Shown: positions 1-8,758 of the stretch, in pieces | How the letters are laid out: each line of letters begins with the position of its first letter | Position numbering within the stretch: the first letter of the stretch is position 1 | NCBI GenBank assembly: GCA_964470525.1 | Contig: CAYYDE010000005.1 | Location: 62,001-126,000, forward strand | Length of the DNA: 64,000 nt | Reading direction: 5' to 3' | Source of the DNA: CAYYDE01 sp964470525 | Lineage (GTDB): Bacteria > Patescibacteriota > Gracilibacteria > BD1-5 > UBA6164 | Notes under the pieces: model-generated | What the model was told of the DNA's origin: nothing | Seen by the model: only the letters and a program-made list of their open reading frames with translations | Database searches by the model: none | Position numbers and translations under genes: made by a program

Positions 1-1
1 T

Positions 2-688
2 ACTTCTCCTATTCTGCTTCAAAAAAACACTTCATTACAATACTATGCAATAAATGACCTCAATTCATCAACACCAATTCAGGAAAATATTTATACATTT
101 CATTATCCAAAAAATCTTTCACTTTCAGCAAATAAAAACAATATTATCATTAAAAATAATGAATTAAAAACCATAAATATATGATGATATTTTCTTGAAT
201 GAAATATATTAAAATATCAAATACAAAAAAATACATTTCTCTCTGCTTGAGAAACATTTATTCTCGATTATAATATGAAAGTTGGAGAAAAAATTCTTTT
301 GTTTGCTCCAGACACATCATTGATAGAATCATTTCTCTTAAATGAACCAACTCCCTCAATACAAGAAAAGATTTTTACACAAGAAGAAATATGAAATGCT
401 GAAAACTCCACTCAAATACAAATATTGCAGATTCCAGAAGAAACTCCTTTGACAGAAGAAATTTCAATCTCTCAAACAGATAAAAATCCACCACTTCCCC
501 AACAAACTTCATGGAATTGAGCAGATCTTAAAACTTCAGCTTTTGATATTTCATCTCCAGAAAAAAACAATATTACTTCTCTTTTATATATCTTTTTCAT
601 TTTAATTGGAGTGGTAAGTGTGTACAATATTTACACAGTTATTTCTCAAAATCGCACAAAAAGAAAAAATAAAAGAAAAAAATTATAA
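2..688 (+). CDS. C-terminal part of an unidentified membrane-anchored protein
   Basis: The frame is open from the window edge to TAA at 686-688, so the N-terminus is missing. About 228 residues are visible: a beta-rich stretch, then a low-complexity Ser/Thr/Gln/Glu-rich linker, then one hydrophobic segment (around LLYIFFILIGVV) and a very basic tail (RTKRKNKRKKL). This suggests an extracytoplasmic domain anchored by a C-terminal helix with a cytoplasmic Lys/Arg tail. The beta-rich part may be a lamin-tail-like domain, but I am not confident. It contains several in-frame TGA (Gly) codons, two of them adjacent. mraY starts 16 bases downstream. Function unknown. Confidence 0.6.
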
Positions 689-704
689 CTTAGTCTCTTT
701 ATAT

Positions 705-1766
705 ATGAATTCAAATCTTATACCTATTTTTTCGTTTTCTTTGGCAACTTTTTTACTTGGTTTCCTTATAATGCCTTATTTTATCAGATTTTTAATACAT
801 TTTAAACTCTGAAAACAAATCAGAAGCGAAGCAACTATTGGAAAAGCAATAGAATTTCTCAAGCTTCATAGAGAAAAAACCGGAACTCCAACTATGTGAT
901 GACTTATTATTTTATGAGTTGTATTTTTTATGGTTATTTTTAGTATGGTATTGCAATATTTTGGTTTTACAAATAACTCTTTATTAAATCAAAAAGAAAC
1001 CTATCTGAGTCTTTTTACTCTTGCAACTGTTGGAATCTTAGGAGCGATTGATGATTATATGAATGTGAGAGGAATTGGAAGAACCAAATGACTTTCTGCT
1101 CGTTTTAAAATGTTTTGGTTGCTAGTATTTGCCTGACTTGGTGCGATGTGGTTTTATTATAAACTCGGTTGGAATGTCGTAGATGATATGTGAAATTTTG
1201 TCAGATATCTCAAAAATCCTTTTGGAGAAAACATTGAGCTGGGAATATATTTTATTCCTCTGTTTATATTTATTATCGTTGCCACAGCAAATAGTGTAAA
1301 TATCACGGATGGACTCGATGGACTTGCTGGATGACTTTTGTTATTTATTTATGGAATTTATGCATATATTACCTATGATCAATGACTCTATCTTCTCTCA
1401 ACTCTTTGTGTAACTATTATGGGTGCGCTTCTTGCATTTTTATGGTATAATATCAAACCTGCCAAGTTTTATATGTGAGATGTTGGAAGTTTAGCATTAT
1501 GAGCAAATCTCTGAATTATGGCTATGATCACCAATACTGTTTTTGTTTTAATTATTGCTTGAGCTATTTTTATTCTTGAAACATTAAGTGTCATCATTCA
1601 ACTCACAAGCAAAAAACTCAGAAAATGAAAAAAAGTATTTAAAATTGCCCCATTTCATCATCATCTTGAAGCAACTGGATGGAGTGAAGAAACCGTTGTA
1701 TTTCGCTTGTGGCTCGTTGGAATTATACTCAGTGCAATATGACTTATTGTCTATGCGATAAAATAA
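705..1766 (+). CDS. mraY: Phospho-N-acetylmuramoyl-pentapeptide transferase MraY
   Basis: Transfers phospho-MurNAc-pentapeptide from UDP to undecaprenyl phosphate, making lipid I in the cytoplasmic membrane. 353 residues, normal for MraY. Visible motifs are TPTMGG near residue 67, [35 protein letters not shown] and APFHHHLE, the last being the family's catalytic histidine region. Many transmembrane helices are evident. The start ATG at 705 gives MNSNLIPIF; an in-frame ATG at 618 lies inside the preceding gene. UGA encodes conserved glycines, including the second Gly of TMGG and the last Gly of DGLAGG. Works with murE and murG elsewhere in the window. A terminator follows at once. Confidence 0.96.
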
Positions 1767-1784
1767 ATTTACTCAAAATCAATG

Positions 1785-1813
1785 ATCCTGAATATATTTT
1801 TCAGGATTTTTTT
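1785..1813 (+). terminator. Rho-independent terminator after mraY
   Basis: Stem ATCCTGA / TCAGGAT with a 9-base loop, followed by seven T. It ends the mraY transcript. Confidence 0.75.
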
Positions 1814-1884
1814 GACATTTATAAAAAATTTCATTTTTTCTGCTTTTAGAGTATAATGCAAAAAATATTCTTAAATCTACTCAT

Positions 1885-2352
1885 ATGACTCTGAGACAAA
1901 ATTTTATCAATGAAAGCTTTAAAATGGTTGCCATATTAGAACATGGAGGAGATTTTGCATTTGCTCAATTTTGACTTACTGCAAAAACATATGGTCTTTT
2001 ATCTATGATTTCAAATGGTATCAACACATCTCGTGATTTACTTTGTGGAACCTATGGAAGTAAACCAAATATGACAAAAAAGCTCAAAACTCTTGAAGAA
2101 AATGATTTTATTTCTCGTGAAGTTGACAAACATGATAAACGTGTATGGAGATTTTCTTTGACTCAAAAAGCATATGATATTCTTGAAAAACTCAATCCTG
2201 TATATGATCATTGCAATAAAAAAATATTTGATAATATAGATGAACAACATATTCATATTGCATTAGAGGTTATAGAAAAATGTATTAAAAATCTATACAA
2301 TATGAAAGACGAAGACCTTGAAAATTGTTCTTTATCAAAATTCAAAATATAA
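1885..2352 (+). CDS. MarR-like winged-helix transcriptional regulator
   Basis: 155 residues. The middle (SRDLLCGTYGSKPNMTKKLKTLEEN, given here as separate words SRDLL and PNMTKKL) looks like a recognition helix. It is followed by a wing with the typical D(K)HDKRVWRFSLT pattern, where MarR proteins read D.RD.R...l.LT. A helical dimerisation tail follows. This supports a MarR-family DNA-binding protein; the ligand and operator are unknown. The start ATG at 1885 restores an N-terminal helix (MTLRQNFINESFKMVAILEHGG) interrupted by a single TGA-Gly at residue 30. The RNHCP gene follows 40 bases downstream and may be cotranscribed. Confidence 0.7.
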
Positions 2353-2392
2353 TATATTCCATTATTTTTCCAACAAACATATGTGATTTACC

Positions 2393-2695
2393 ATGTTAAA
2401 TGAAACTTTTATTTGTGAAAATTGTAATCAAGAAGTACAAAAACATCCAGAATGAAGTGCGAGAAATCATTGTCCATTTTGTTTATTTTCAAAACATTTA
2501 GATAAAACTTTCCCATGAGATAGACAAAGTGAATGTTCAGGACTCATGATGCCTGCATGAATTGATCATAAAAAAAATAAAGGTTGGATGATAGAACATA
2601 AGTGTCAAAAATGTACAAAAAGTATTCTCAATAAAGTCGCTCCAGATGACCATTTCTTAGAGTTTATACAAAAAAGAAATAAAATCATCAAATAG
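2393..2695 (+). CDS. RNHCP-domain zinc-ribbon-like protein
   Basis: 100 residues. The motif ARNHCPFCLFSKHLD gives the family its name (RNHCP domain). Four CxxC-type knuckles are visible: CENC at the N-terminus, CPFC, a single Cys in SECSGLM, and CQKC. The C-terminal part has the family's GWMIEHKCQKC pattern. Biochemical function of the family is not established; metal binding is inferred from the cysteines. TGA encodes Gly in HPEGSARN, FPGDRQ and MPAGIDH, which matches the family's glycines. Not visible as one frame under the standard code. Confidence 0.85.
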
Positions 2696-2697
2696 AT

Positions 2698-2725
2698 TTG
2701 ACATTTTATTATTTTTAATTACAAT
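2698..2725 (+). promoter_or_regulatory. Sigma-70-type promoter for the small basic protein gene
   Basis: TTGACA (2698-2703), a 16-base spacer, then TACAAT (2720-2725). The -35 box is a perfect consensus. It lies about 75 bases upstream of the gene at 2799 and overlaps the stop region of the RNHCP gene. Confidence 0.7.
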
Positions 2726-2798
2726 CCCTTAGCGTTATAAGACTGTTCCTACAAAGTTTGTATGGAATTTTTTAATAATGATGTTCTGGAGAAGAACT

Positions 2799-3047
2799 AT
2801 GCAAAAATTGATGTTGGTAAAAGGTAAAAAAACCTCTACTCATGAGGTCAAAAAAAATGCAAAGGTTGATGTCATGCAGGCTTTCCAAGCCTTACAAAAA
2901 GCAAAGACTGCATACAAAAGAAAGCCAAATGAGCTTTCTTTAAAAAAGTTACAAAATGCTCAGGCTGCTTACGAAAAAGCAGATAAAGCACACAAGTTAG
3001 CGCTGGTAGCAGCAAAGCAAGTGGAAAAATTTTGTAGCCGAAAGTAA
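2799..3047 (+). CDS. Small basic helical protein of unknown function
   Basis: 82 residues from ATG 2799 (MQKLMLVKGKK). An alternative start at 2778 adds MMFWRRT. I prefer 2799 because GGAG sits 7 bases before it. The protein is Lys/Ala-rich with a long predicted amphipathic helix (LQKAKTAYKRKPNELSLKKLQNA is typical; quoted as LQKAKTAY and LQNAQAAYEKADKAH). One Cys lies near the end (KFCSRK). It has its own consensus promoter, a strong terminator and no TGA-glycine codon, all pointing to high expression. A nucleoid- or RNA-associated protein is possible, but no family is recognised. Confidence 0.7.
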   Translation: MQKLMLVKGKKTSTHEVKKNAKVDVMQAFQALQKAKTAYKRKPNELSLKKLQNAQAAYEKADKAHKLALVAAKQVEKFCSRK

Positions 3048-3059
3048 TTCTCCGGCGAG

Positions 3060-3089
3060 GAACCCCATAAAATGGGGTTCTTTCTTTTT
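3060..3089 (+). terminator. Rho-independent terminator
   Basis: GAACCCCA / TGGGGTTC stem with a 5-base loop, followed by a T-rich run. Among the most GC-rich hairpins in the window. Confidence 0.85.
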
Positions 3090-3102
3090 GTGAAGTTTTC
3101 TG

Positions 3103-3130
3103 TTGACTTTTTTTATACTTTAAAGATAAT
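3103..3130 (+). promoter_or_regulatory. Promoter upstream of the 3269 gene
   Basis: TTGACT (3103-3108), 16-base spacer, GATAAT (3125-3130). The spacer is nearly identical to that of the promoter at 4505. The interval 3131-3268 holds no recognised gene; a 26-codon frame from ATG 3153 has no ribosome-binding site. Confidence 0.65.
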
Positions 3131-3268
3131 ACCACGGTTTTTTCTTCAATAAATGGATGAGAGAAAAAACATAGAAATGCAAACAAATATTTTTAAATAT
3201 CTCCCAACAAATATTGTAAAAATCTATTTATAAATTACTAAAAAAATTATTTACTATCACCTACTTTT

Positions 3269-4408
3269 ATGACAACTCTTACATCAAAAGAAAGTTCTCA
3301 TAGAGAGCAAAATCTCATAGAAATTAGTTCTATAGAACCAAAATATATAGATATTTTGAAAGAAATTACCTGAGAATATTCTCTCACAGTTTCGGAAATA
3401 TTAGAATTATCAGCTTTACAAATTTCGAAAAATTTTTCTCAATATGCTGATGTGATCAATCTTATTAAAAAAACAAATATCACTGACGAATATTTCAACA
3501 ATTTCTCTCAAAGAGAATACATTTCTTTTGAAAATATAGATTTTATGACAATACGACATTTTCTTTCAGAAAATAGCCAAAAAGAAGTCCGTATATTTCA
3601 TAAGTTTTGAGATGGGAGCGTAAAAGATTTTACAGACTTTCTTCAAAAAAAATATCCTTGATTAAAAGAGAAAATTTGTATTCAAATACTTACAAAAGTG
3701 AAGAAATGAGTGATTCATTCTTCACAAGAATTAGAGCAAGCTTGTCAATGAAAAGTTATAAATTGCTCTCAAGCAAAAACCATCAAAGAAGAAAATAATT
3801 TATTCTCATTGCTTACTTTTGAACAACTCAAAGAGAAATTATCACTTTTTTTCAAAACTCATTCTCCATCTCGTGATTTAAAAACACTGTTTTGACTCAA
3901 ATTTGAAGTCTTTGTGAGGAATTTCTATTTCATAACATTACATTGAGCAAAAGAAAAAGAAAACATTTTAATCTCTTCTAGTATCAAAATGTTTTTTCTC
4001 ATATATAATAATCAAATACACTCTTATGAAGAATGTCTAAAAATATGGGATGAAGAGATTGATTTGGTGAAATCTAATGAAAAAAGACCTCCTCTTTTTG
4101 CTATCAAGGATTATGAAGAATATTTCAAGAACACGGATTTTGAGACTTTCAGATCCGATATTTTTCATATTTCATATCTTCCAATTTGAAAAAATATATG
4201 GAATGACTATTCTTTTCATGATTTTATCATTACATATATTCAGTATTTTATATTAAAAAATGTAAAAATTTCATTTAATAAAATTATTTCAAGACAAATT
4301 CTCAAACACCTTATTGTATCAAAAAAAATATTTGAGTTCTCATCTTATGAAACATTTAACGAATATTTAAAACAAGAAGTTGAAAAAAAGAGTGAAGAAA
4401 TTAGGTAA
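3269..4408 (+). CDS. Hypothetical cytoplasmic protein
   Basis: 379 residues, not recognised. It begins MTTLTSKESSHREQNLIEI and ends EVEKKSEEIR. No signal peptide, membrane helix or nucleotide-binding motif is visible. It is mostly helical, acidic/lysine-rich, with aromatic-rich segments (FEVFVRNFYFITLHG, IITYIQYFILK). Nine in-frame TGA codons are read as Gly. It stands alone between a promoter at 3103 and a hairpin at 4458. Frame continuity and codon use match neighbouring genes, so it is very likely real; function cannot be assigned. Confidence 0.75.
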
Positions 4409-4457
4409 TTTCTTCATTTATAAGGATTTCATCGTCATAAACTCGGATAATCTCCAA

Positions 4458-4485
4458 AAAGCTGTTGATTTCTTCAACAGTTTTT
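4458..4485 (+). terminator. Rho-independent terminator
   Basis: CTGTTGA / TCAACAG stem with a 5-base loop and a short T run. Confidence 0.65.
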
Positions 4486-4504
4486 ATTGAATTGTAACTT
4501 TTTA

Positions 4505-4532
4505 TTGACTTTTTTCATACTTTAAACATAAT
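4505..4532 (+). promoter_or_regulatory. Promoter of the 4573/4707 small-protein pair
   Basis: TTGACT (4505-4510), 16-base spacer TTTTTCATACTTTAAA, CATAAT (4527-4532). It matches the promoter at 3103 at 15 of 16 spacer positions. Confidence 0.65.
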
Positions 4533-4572
4533 ACATATGTTGTTTCTTTGAAAAATGTAAAAAGGAGTCTCT

Positions 4573-4731
4573 ATGCCAGAAGAAACAAAAACACAAACAA
4601 ATATTGCAATTGAAGCACCAAAACAAAAAACCAAAGGAAAACCCGTTTTTCCTCTTAAAAAGATTAAATCTTCCAATAACTTCTCAAGAAAAAGAGGATT
4701 TCTCCCATGTCTATCGACGTACAAGCAATAA
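4573..4731 (+). CDS. Small protein of unknown function
   Basis: 52 residues, MPEETKTQTNIAIEAP to LPCLSTYKQ, Lys- and Pro-rich and probably disordered. The start is supported by a strong AAAGGAG ribosome-binding site ending 6 bases before ATG, and by the promoter at 4505. Its last 25 bases overlap the start of the next small gene in another frame, so the two may be translationally coupled, or the pair may be one gene joined by a frameshift. No family recognised. Confidence 0.55.
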   Translation: MPEETKTQTNIAIEAPKQKTKGKPVFPLKKIKSSNNFSRKRGFLPCLSTYKQ

Positions 4732-4994
4732 AAAATTTCAGAGAGGAAATAGCGAACTTTTCTGAAGAAAGACTTACCACCCTGAAAAGAAAATTGCAAG
4801 ACGAAATCACCAGAACAAAGCAAAGATATATTGGTGAAGGAATGTACAAAAAGATAAATCCTATTGCGCTGAGAATTGATGAGATCAATTCGGCCCTCAG
4901 AGAAAAGAATCGAAGATCTTATGGTTGAGGAAAACATGAAACGCCAAGCAATGCTTTGGCGTTTTTTTTTGAGAAAAATATTTTTTACATATAA
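4707..4994 (+). CDS. Small coiled-coil protein; its frame runs through a terminator
   Basis: Starts MSIDVQAIKNFREEIANF and continues with a Lys/Arg/Glu-rich coiled coil (EERLTTLKRKLQDEITRTK). GAGG lies 9 bases before ATG. The coding-like part ends at RRSYG, followed by TGA at 4926. If that TGA is Gly, the frame continues 22 more codons to TAA at 4992, straight through a terminator hairpin (4942-4970). The last part would then be untranslatable on a terminated mRNA. Either termination is leaky, or this UGA acts as a stop, or the message is non-stop. The end coordinate is therefore uncertain: 4928 or 4994. Confidence 0.55.
4942..4970 (+). terminator. Rho-independent terminator inside the extended 4707 frame
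   Basis: CGCCAA / TTGGCG stem around AGCAATGCT, then nine T. Strong and unambiguous. Confidence 0.85.
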
Positions 4995-5017
4995 TACAAA
5001 AAATTAACCTCTCAGAT

Positions 5018-6004
5018 ATGCAAAATTTAGAAACAACTTTAGAAAAATATTTTACTCTTGATGAACCTATTATTGTTGGCTGTTCAACAGGATCAGATTC
5101 TATGTATTTAGTTCATCAAATTCTCCAAACAAAATTTGCCAAAAATCTCGTTGTTTGATATTTCAATCACAAACTCAGAAAAGAAGCAGATGAAGAGGAA
5201 ATTTTTATTGAAAATCTTTGAAAAAAACTCTGATTTCAAGTTGAAATTTGAAGTGCTGAAATCAAAAAAATCCGCGACCATCTCTATCCAAGTCGTGGAA
5301 TAGAAGAAGTAGCCAGAGAAAAAAGATACGCTTTTTTTAATGCTCTTTGTAACATTTATAAAACAAATAAAGTTGTTTTAGCACATCATCTTGATGATAA
5401 AATTGAAACTTTTTTCTTTCATTTGGCTCGTGGTACAAAACTCACTGGACTCATCAATATGACAGAATTTTCATGATGAATTATTCGTCCACTTTTGCAT
5501 ATTTCCAAATCTGAAATTTCTCAATATGTAACAAAAAACCACATCGAATTTCGTGTCGATCAATCCAATTTTGATACAACTTTTACAAGAAATTTTTTGC
5601 GTCACGAAATTATTCCAAAATTTGAGCAAATCAATGAAAAATACAAAGAAAATATTTCAAATATGATGCAATATCTTGAAGAAGTAAAAAAACATATTGA
5701 TGAAGAAGTCCAAGATTTTTTATATGAACAAGGAATTCAAATATTTAACTCCAAAAAATATCATATAAACACGCTTGAAATTTATGGATATTTTTATATT
5801 GATGCATTTCAAAAACTTTCACCCTTTTTACAAAAAGAAATTATTCGTCATTGTTTTTATATTTCAAATAATAAGTCAACTATTGGATTATCAGAAGCAA
5901 ATATTTCTGAAATTATTAAATTTATTGGTGGAAAAAATAATAAAACGATAAAAGAAATCAAACAACTCAAAATGAGAAAAGAAAACAAAATTATTGTTTT
6001 CTAA
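5018..6004 (+). CDS. tilS: tRNA(Ile)-lysidine synthetase TilS
   Basis: Converts C34 of tRNA-Ile(CAU) to lysidine with ATP and lysine, so the tRNA reads AUA. 328 residues. The PP-loop near residue 24 reads STGSDS, a variant of the usual SGGxDS. Further family motifs are GYFNHKLRKEADEEE, EEVAREKRYAFF, AHHLDDKIETFFFHLARGTKLTGL and IIRPLLHISKSEI. An N-type ATPase domain is followed by a helical tail of about 170 residues, without an obvious full TilS C-terminal domain. TGA supplies glycines such as that of GYFNHKLR. No SD motif is evident. It is monocistronic between terminator 4970 and promoter 6027. Confidence 0.93.
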
Positions 6005-6026
6005 ATAGGAGGGAAAAAATTAAAAC

Positions 6027-6053
6027 TTGCATTTTAATTTTTTTAATTATAAT
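6027..6053 (+). promoter_or_regulatory. Promoter of the 3D-domain protein gene
   Basis: TTGCAT (6027-6032), 15-base spacer, TATAAT (6048-6053). The leader to ATG 6164 is about 100 bases and contains an imperfect hairpin at 6095-6129 (ATTCCA..TGGAAT enclosing GTGATTCT..AGAATCAT) with no T run, so it is not a terminator. Regulatory meaning unknown. Confidence 0.55.
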
Positions 6054-6163
6054 AGATGAACATTTCACAAAAAAGGAGAAGTAATTTTGAAGATATTCCA
6101 GTGATTCTATAAGAATCATATTATGGAATTACCGACAATATTGCTCTTTATTATTTAAATTTT

Positions 6164-7558
6164 TTGATGAACTCCGTACTCTCAAAGATTACTATTTTTC
6201 ACATATTATTTATTTCACTTTTTATCAATACGATTGAAACCGTTTCTGCTGATGAAAATGTATTACTTTCTGGAATTGAAAATATTCAGGAACAAATTCT
6301 TTCTTCTGAAGAACAACACCTTGTTTCTATTCAAACACTTCATGAAGATACTTCAATTGTATCTGAAGTATCACTTGAGCAACATACAGAAACTGTATCT
6401 GAGATTCAAGAAGATTCTCAAGAACTTTTGCTCTCACAACAAACATCCTCTCAAGAAGATGTTTCTCAAACTATCAATATACCTGAACAAACCTTTTTTG
6501 TAGTAACAGCTTACTACTCTCCTTTACCATGACAAAATTATTATTTACGTGGAAATTATGAAGATGAAGTCATTCTCAATGGAAGATGAGTTCGTGGAGC
6601 TTCTGGAAAAGAAGTGTTTCCTTGAATGCTGGCTGCACCAAAAAATTATAATTTTTGAACTAAAATTTATTTAGAATGAATTGGTATCTGAGAAGTTGCT
6701 GATAGAGGTGGAGCTATTGTTCCAGCATGAGAAAGATGATACAATTATGATAGAATAGATATTTGGATGGGACACTGAGAAGAATGACTCAAAAGAGCTC
6801 TTGCTTGGTGAAAAAAAGTTGTTCCATGATATGTACTTTCTGATAATACAGAATCTGTGAGCGTCAATATACAAAACTTTGCAGCTCCAGAAAGTGCTTT
6901 AAGAAATCTTACAAAAGCTGTAAATATTCATATCCCTGAAGAAATAAATGCATTTACTCATTATATCACTCCTCAATCATCTGGAGAATCAGTGAGAAAA
7001 TTGCAAAGACTGATGTACACTCTATGAATCACAAAAACACTTTACACATCAGGAAAATACTGAGATATCCAAGAAGACTTGATTCGTTATCAAATAGAGA
7101 AATGAATTATTGCCAGAAGAGAAGATTATGGAGCTTGATATTTTGGACTTCAAACCAACAAAAAAATGAAAGAAGATTACTTGGCAGATTATGATAACAA
7201 CACGATCAATCAACAAATAAAATCAATTGTTACAAAAGCACAACAAAATGCAAATGCAATTATGAAACATATTTGAGATCCGAAATTATGACAATCTTGA
7301 AATAATATCAAAACACTTCAACAACTTCTTCGCTCACTTGGAGCAAGTAATGCTCCAGCAAATGGAATTTTTGGAGCAAAAATGGAAAGGAGTTTAATTA
7401 CATACCAAATTGAAAAAGGAATTATAAAAGATGCAAAAACTTCATGAGCTGGAATGTTTTGACCAAAAACCAAAGAACAATTCAAAAAAGATCTTATCAT
7501 TATGATAGAAAAACATCTTTTCAAACAACAAAATTTGATGTCATATTATAAGAAATAA
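6164..7558 (+). CDS. Secreted 3D-domain hydrolase with two peptidoglycan-binding domains
   Basis: 464 residues. An N-terminal signal peptide (ITIFHILFISLFINTIETVSA) precedes a Ser/Gln/Glu-rich linker to about residue 110. A 3D/double-psi barrel domain follows: VVTAYYSPLPGQ, then GVRGASGKEVFPGMLAAPKN, GEVADRGG and DIWMGHGEEG. The Asp residues match the three conserved aspartates of 3D domains found in RpfB/MltA-type lytic transglycosylases. Two C-terminal peptidoglycan-binding helical repeats follow (VRKLQRLMYTLG.. and IKTLQQLLRSLG..). It probably cleaves or remodels the wall outside the membrane. Start 6164 or 6167 cannot be separated. Rich in TGA-Gly. Confidence 0.85.
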
Positions 7559-7600
7559 TAGTTAGAAAAACTCTCACGAATGTGAGAGTTTTTCTAACTA
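7559..7600. terminator. Bidirectional terminator
   Basis: Perfect 19-base inverted repeat from TAGTTAGAAAAACTCTCAC with a 4-base loop. A and T runs on both sides let it end the plus gene at 7558 and the minus gene ending at 7615. Confidence 0.85.
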
Positions 7601-7614
7601 TTATCCACTATACT

Positions 7615-7995
7615 TTATTCATTTAAAGCAAGTCCTCAAAACTTATTTATCATATTTTTAGCACTTTCTTTTATTAACAATCTTTTTATTTCAGAATACA
7701 AATCTTTTCATTCTAATTCATATCAATAGAATTGACATAATATTACTCATATATCGGCTCAATCTTTATAAGAATCATTATCTGAAAAATGTTGTGAGAT
7801 AACTCAAGAGTTAATTTTCAAAGGAGTTCATTTATTGTATTCTTTAATCACTTTATGTATTTCTTCACTATTGAGTTTTTCTTTTTCAAGTCGAAAAATG
7901 GATACATTTGCTTGAGAAAAAGATAAAACTAAATTTTTACAAAGTTTTTGCACACTGTTTTTGATACTATTTGTTTTAAGATTATCGGTATTCAT
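7615..7995 (-). CDS. Hypothetical protein
   Basis: 126 residues, beginning MNTDNLKTNSIKNSVQKL and ending INKFGGLALNE. No signal peptide or membrane helix. The middle has VSIFRLEKEKLNSEEIHKVI. TGA is read as Gly seven times or so, including FGGLALNE. Followed downstream by the bidirectional terminator and preceded by two small membrane-protein genes on the same strand, so a three-gene operon is likely. Not recognised. Confidence 0.65.
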
Positions 7996-8018
7996 AAGGG
8001 GCAGGTTAATAAATAAAA

Positions 8019-8303
8019 CTAATTAAAAAATTGATATACAGTCATAACTATTACAAGTAGAACTAATCAAAAAACTGAATATAATATGAAATTAGTCAAA
8101 TAAAATCCTATTTCTTGGAAAAAATTTAATTTAGTAATTTTACCTATCCATATCAAAAAAAGTCAGGTAATCAATATACAAATTCATAGTTGAATTATTT
8201 CTGAGAAACTAAATCACCCACTATCTTTAAGTTTGATAGTGTAAGAGTTTACGGTTTCTGTCAATATTAATAATAATACTAACAATAAGTTTTTTATTAT
8301 CAT
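8019..8303 (-). CDS. Small membrane protein
   Basis: 94 residues. An N-terminal hydrophobic segment (MIIKNLLLVLLLILTETVNS) looks like a signal peptide or anchor. Two further hydrophobic helices follow (IIQLGICILITGLFLIWIG and FILYSVFGLVLLVIVMTV). All glycines inside the helices are TGA-coded except one. Sits 23 bases upstream of the 7615 gene and 27 bases downstream of the 8331 gene, apparently cotranscribed. Function unknown; a holin-like or small transporter role cannot be judged. Confidence 0.6.
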
Positions 8304-8330
8304 AATCTTCAAAATAAAAAATAAGGTAAA

Positions 8331-8510
8331 TTACAAAAATTTTATAATTATGTCATATGCAAAGCTATAACTAGTATAAATAATAATAACTCATAATATT
8401 GCACTTATAAGCCCAGGAGGTCAGAATATTATTTTCCGTAAAATTCAACATATTCACATAAATATGATTGTAAAAATACTCCCCAAAATAAATGTAAGTA
8501 TAATAACCAT
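8331..8510 (-). CDS. Very small membrane protein
   Basis: 59 residues, almost entirely hydrophobic: MVIILTFILGSIFTIIFMG, then a short polar turn (LRKIIFGPPG), then a second helix (LISAILGVIIIYTSYSFAY). Probably two transmembrane helices. First gene of the three-gene minus-strand set and directly downstream of the terminator of the structured RNA. No recognised family. Its reality rests on clean hydrophobic organisation with TGA as Gly, so confidence is moderate. Confidence 0.5.
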
Positions 8511-8521
8511 TATAGATCAAT

Positions 8522-8560
8522 AAAAAAAATAAGATAAGCGAAATTGCCTATCTTATTTTT
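8522..8560 (-). terminator. Terminator of the structured RNA
   Basis: On the minus strand AAATAAGATA..GC / GC..TATCTTATTT, with a loop of about 6 bases and eight T after it. Confidence 0.75.
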
Positions 8561-8720
8561 AAAGTTATATTAAAAATGGAGAAAGCAACCCCGCTTACCC
8601 AATTTCGAATGTCTTTTAAACTATCCTCATAAAAACTGGAAGATTACTTTCTCCAGTTTATCTACAAAGATAGTTTACATTTTAAAAGACGCCTTTGGGG
8701 CATCACGAAATTTGGTAAGC
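8522..8720 (-). ncRNA. Structured non-coding RNA, about 200 nt, unassigned family
   Basis: Read on the minus strand it starts near 8720, 7 bases after a TATAAT box, and ends in a terminator hairpin. Helix A pairs 8706-8720 with 8593-8607 (15 bp, one mismatch). Helix B pairs 8669-8690 with 8611-8625 (15 bp, a 7-nt bulge). An apical hairpin ACTGGA/TCCAGT spans 8635-8657. The 3' tail 8578-8592 (GGGGTTGCTTTCTCC in the RNA) can pair by 8 bp with the apical loop (8647-8654) and by CCCC/GGGG with the unpaired 5' segment at 8697-8700, so pseudoknots are possible. It is not SRP, RNase P or tmRNA by sequence. A 6S-like role is possible, but the bubble is one-sided. Confidence 0.75.
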
Positions 8721-8726
8721 AAAATT

Positions 8727-8754
8727 ATTATATCATTTTTCTAAATATTGCAAA
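8727..8754 (-). promoter_or_regulatory. Promoter of the structured RNA
   Basis: On the minus strand TTTGCA (8754-8749), 16-base spacer, TATAAT (8732-8727). It is back to back with the promoter of the glycosylase gene. Confidence 0.75.
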
Positions 8755-8758
8755 CAAT

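Noticed and set aside
3153..3233. A 26-codon frame in the leader of the 3269 gene
   Set aside because: No ribosome-binding site and no recognisable composition.
6056..6112. An 18-codon frame in the leader of the 6164 gene
   Set aside because: Its ATG lies 3 bases after the -10 box, upstream of the expected transcript start, and it has no ribosome-binding site.
8522..8720. Assignment of the RNA as tmRNA or 6S
   Set aside because: No tRNA-like ends or tag frame for tmRNA. For 6S the internal bubble is one-sided (15 versus 2 nt). Left as unassigned RNA.
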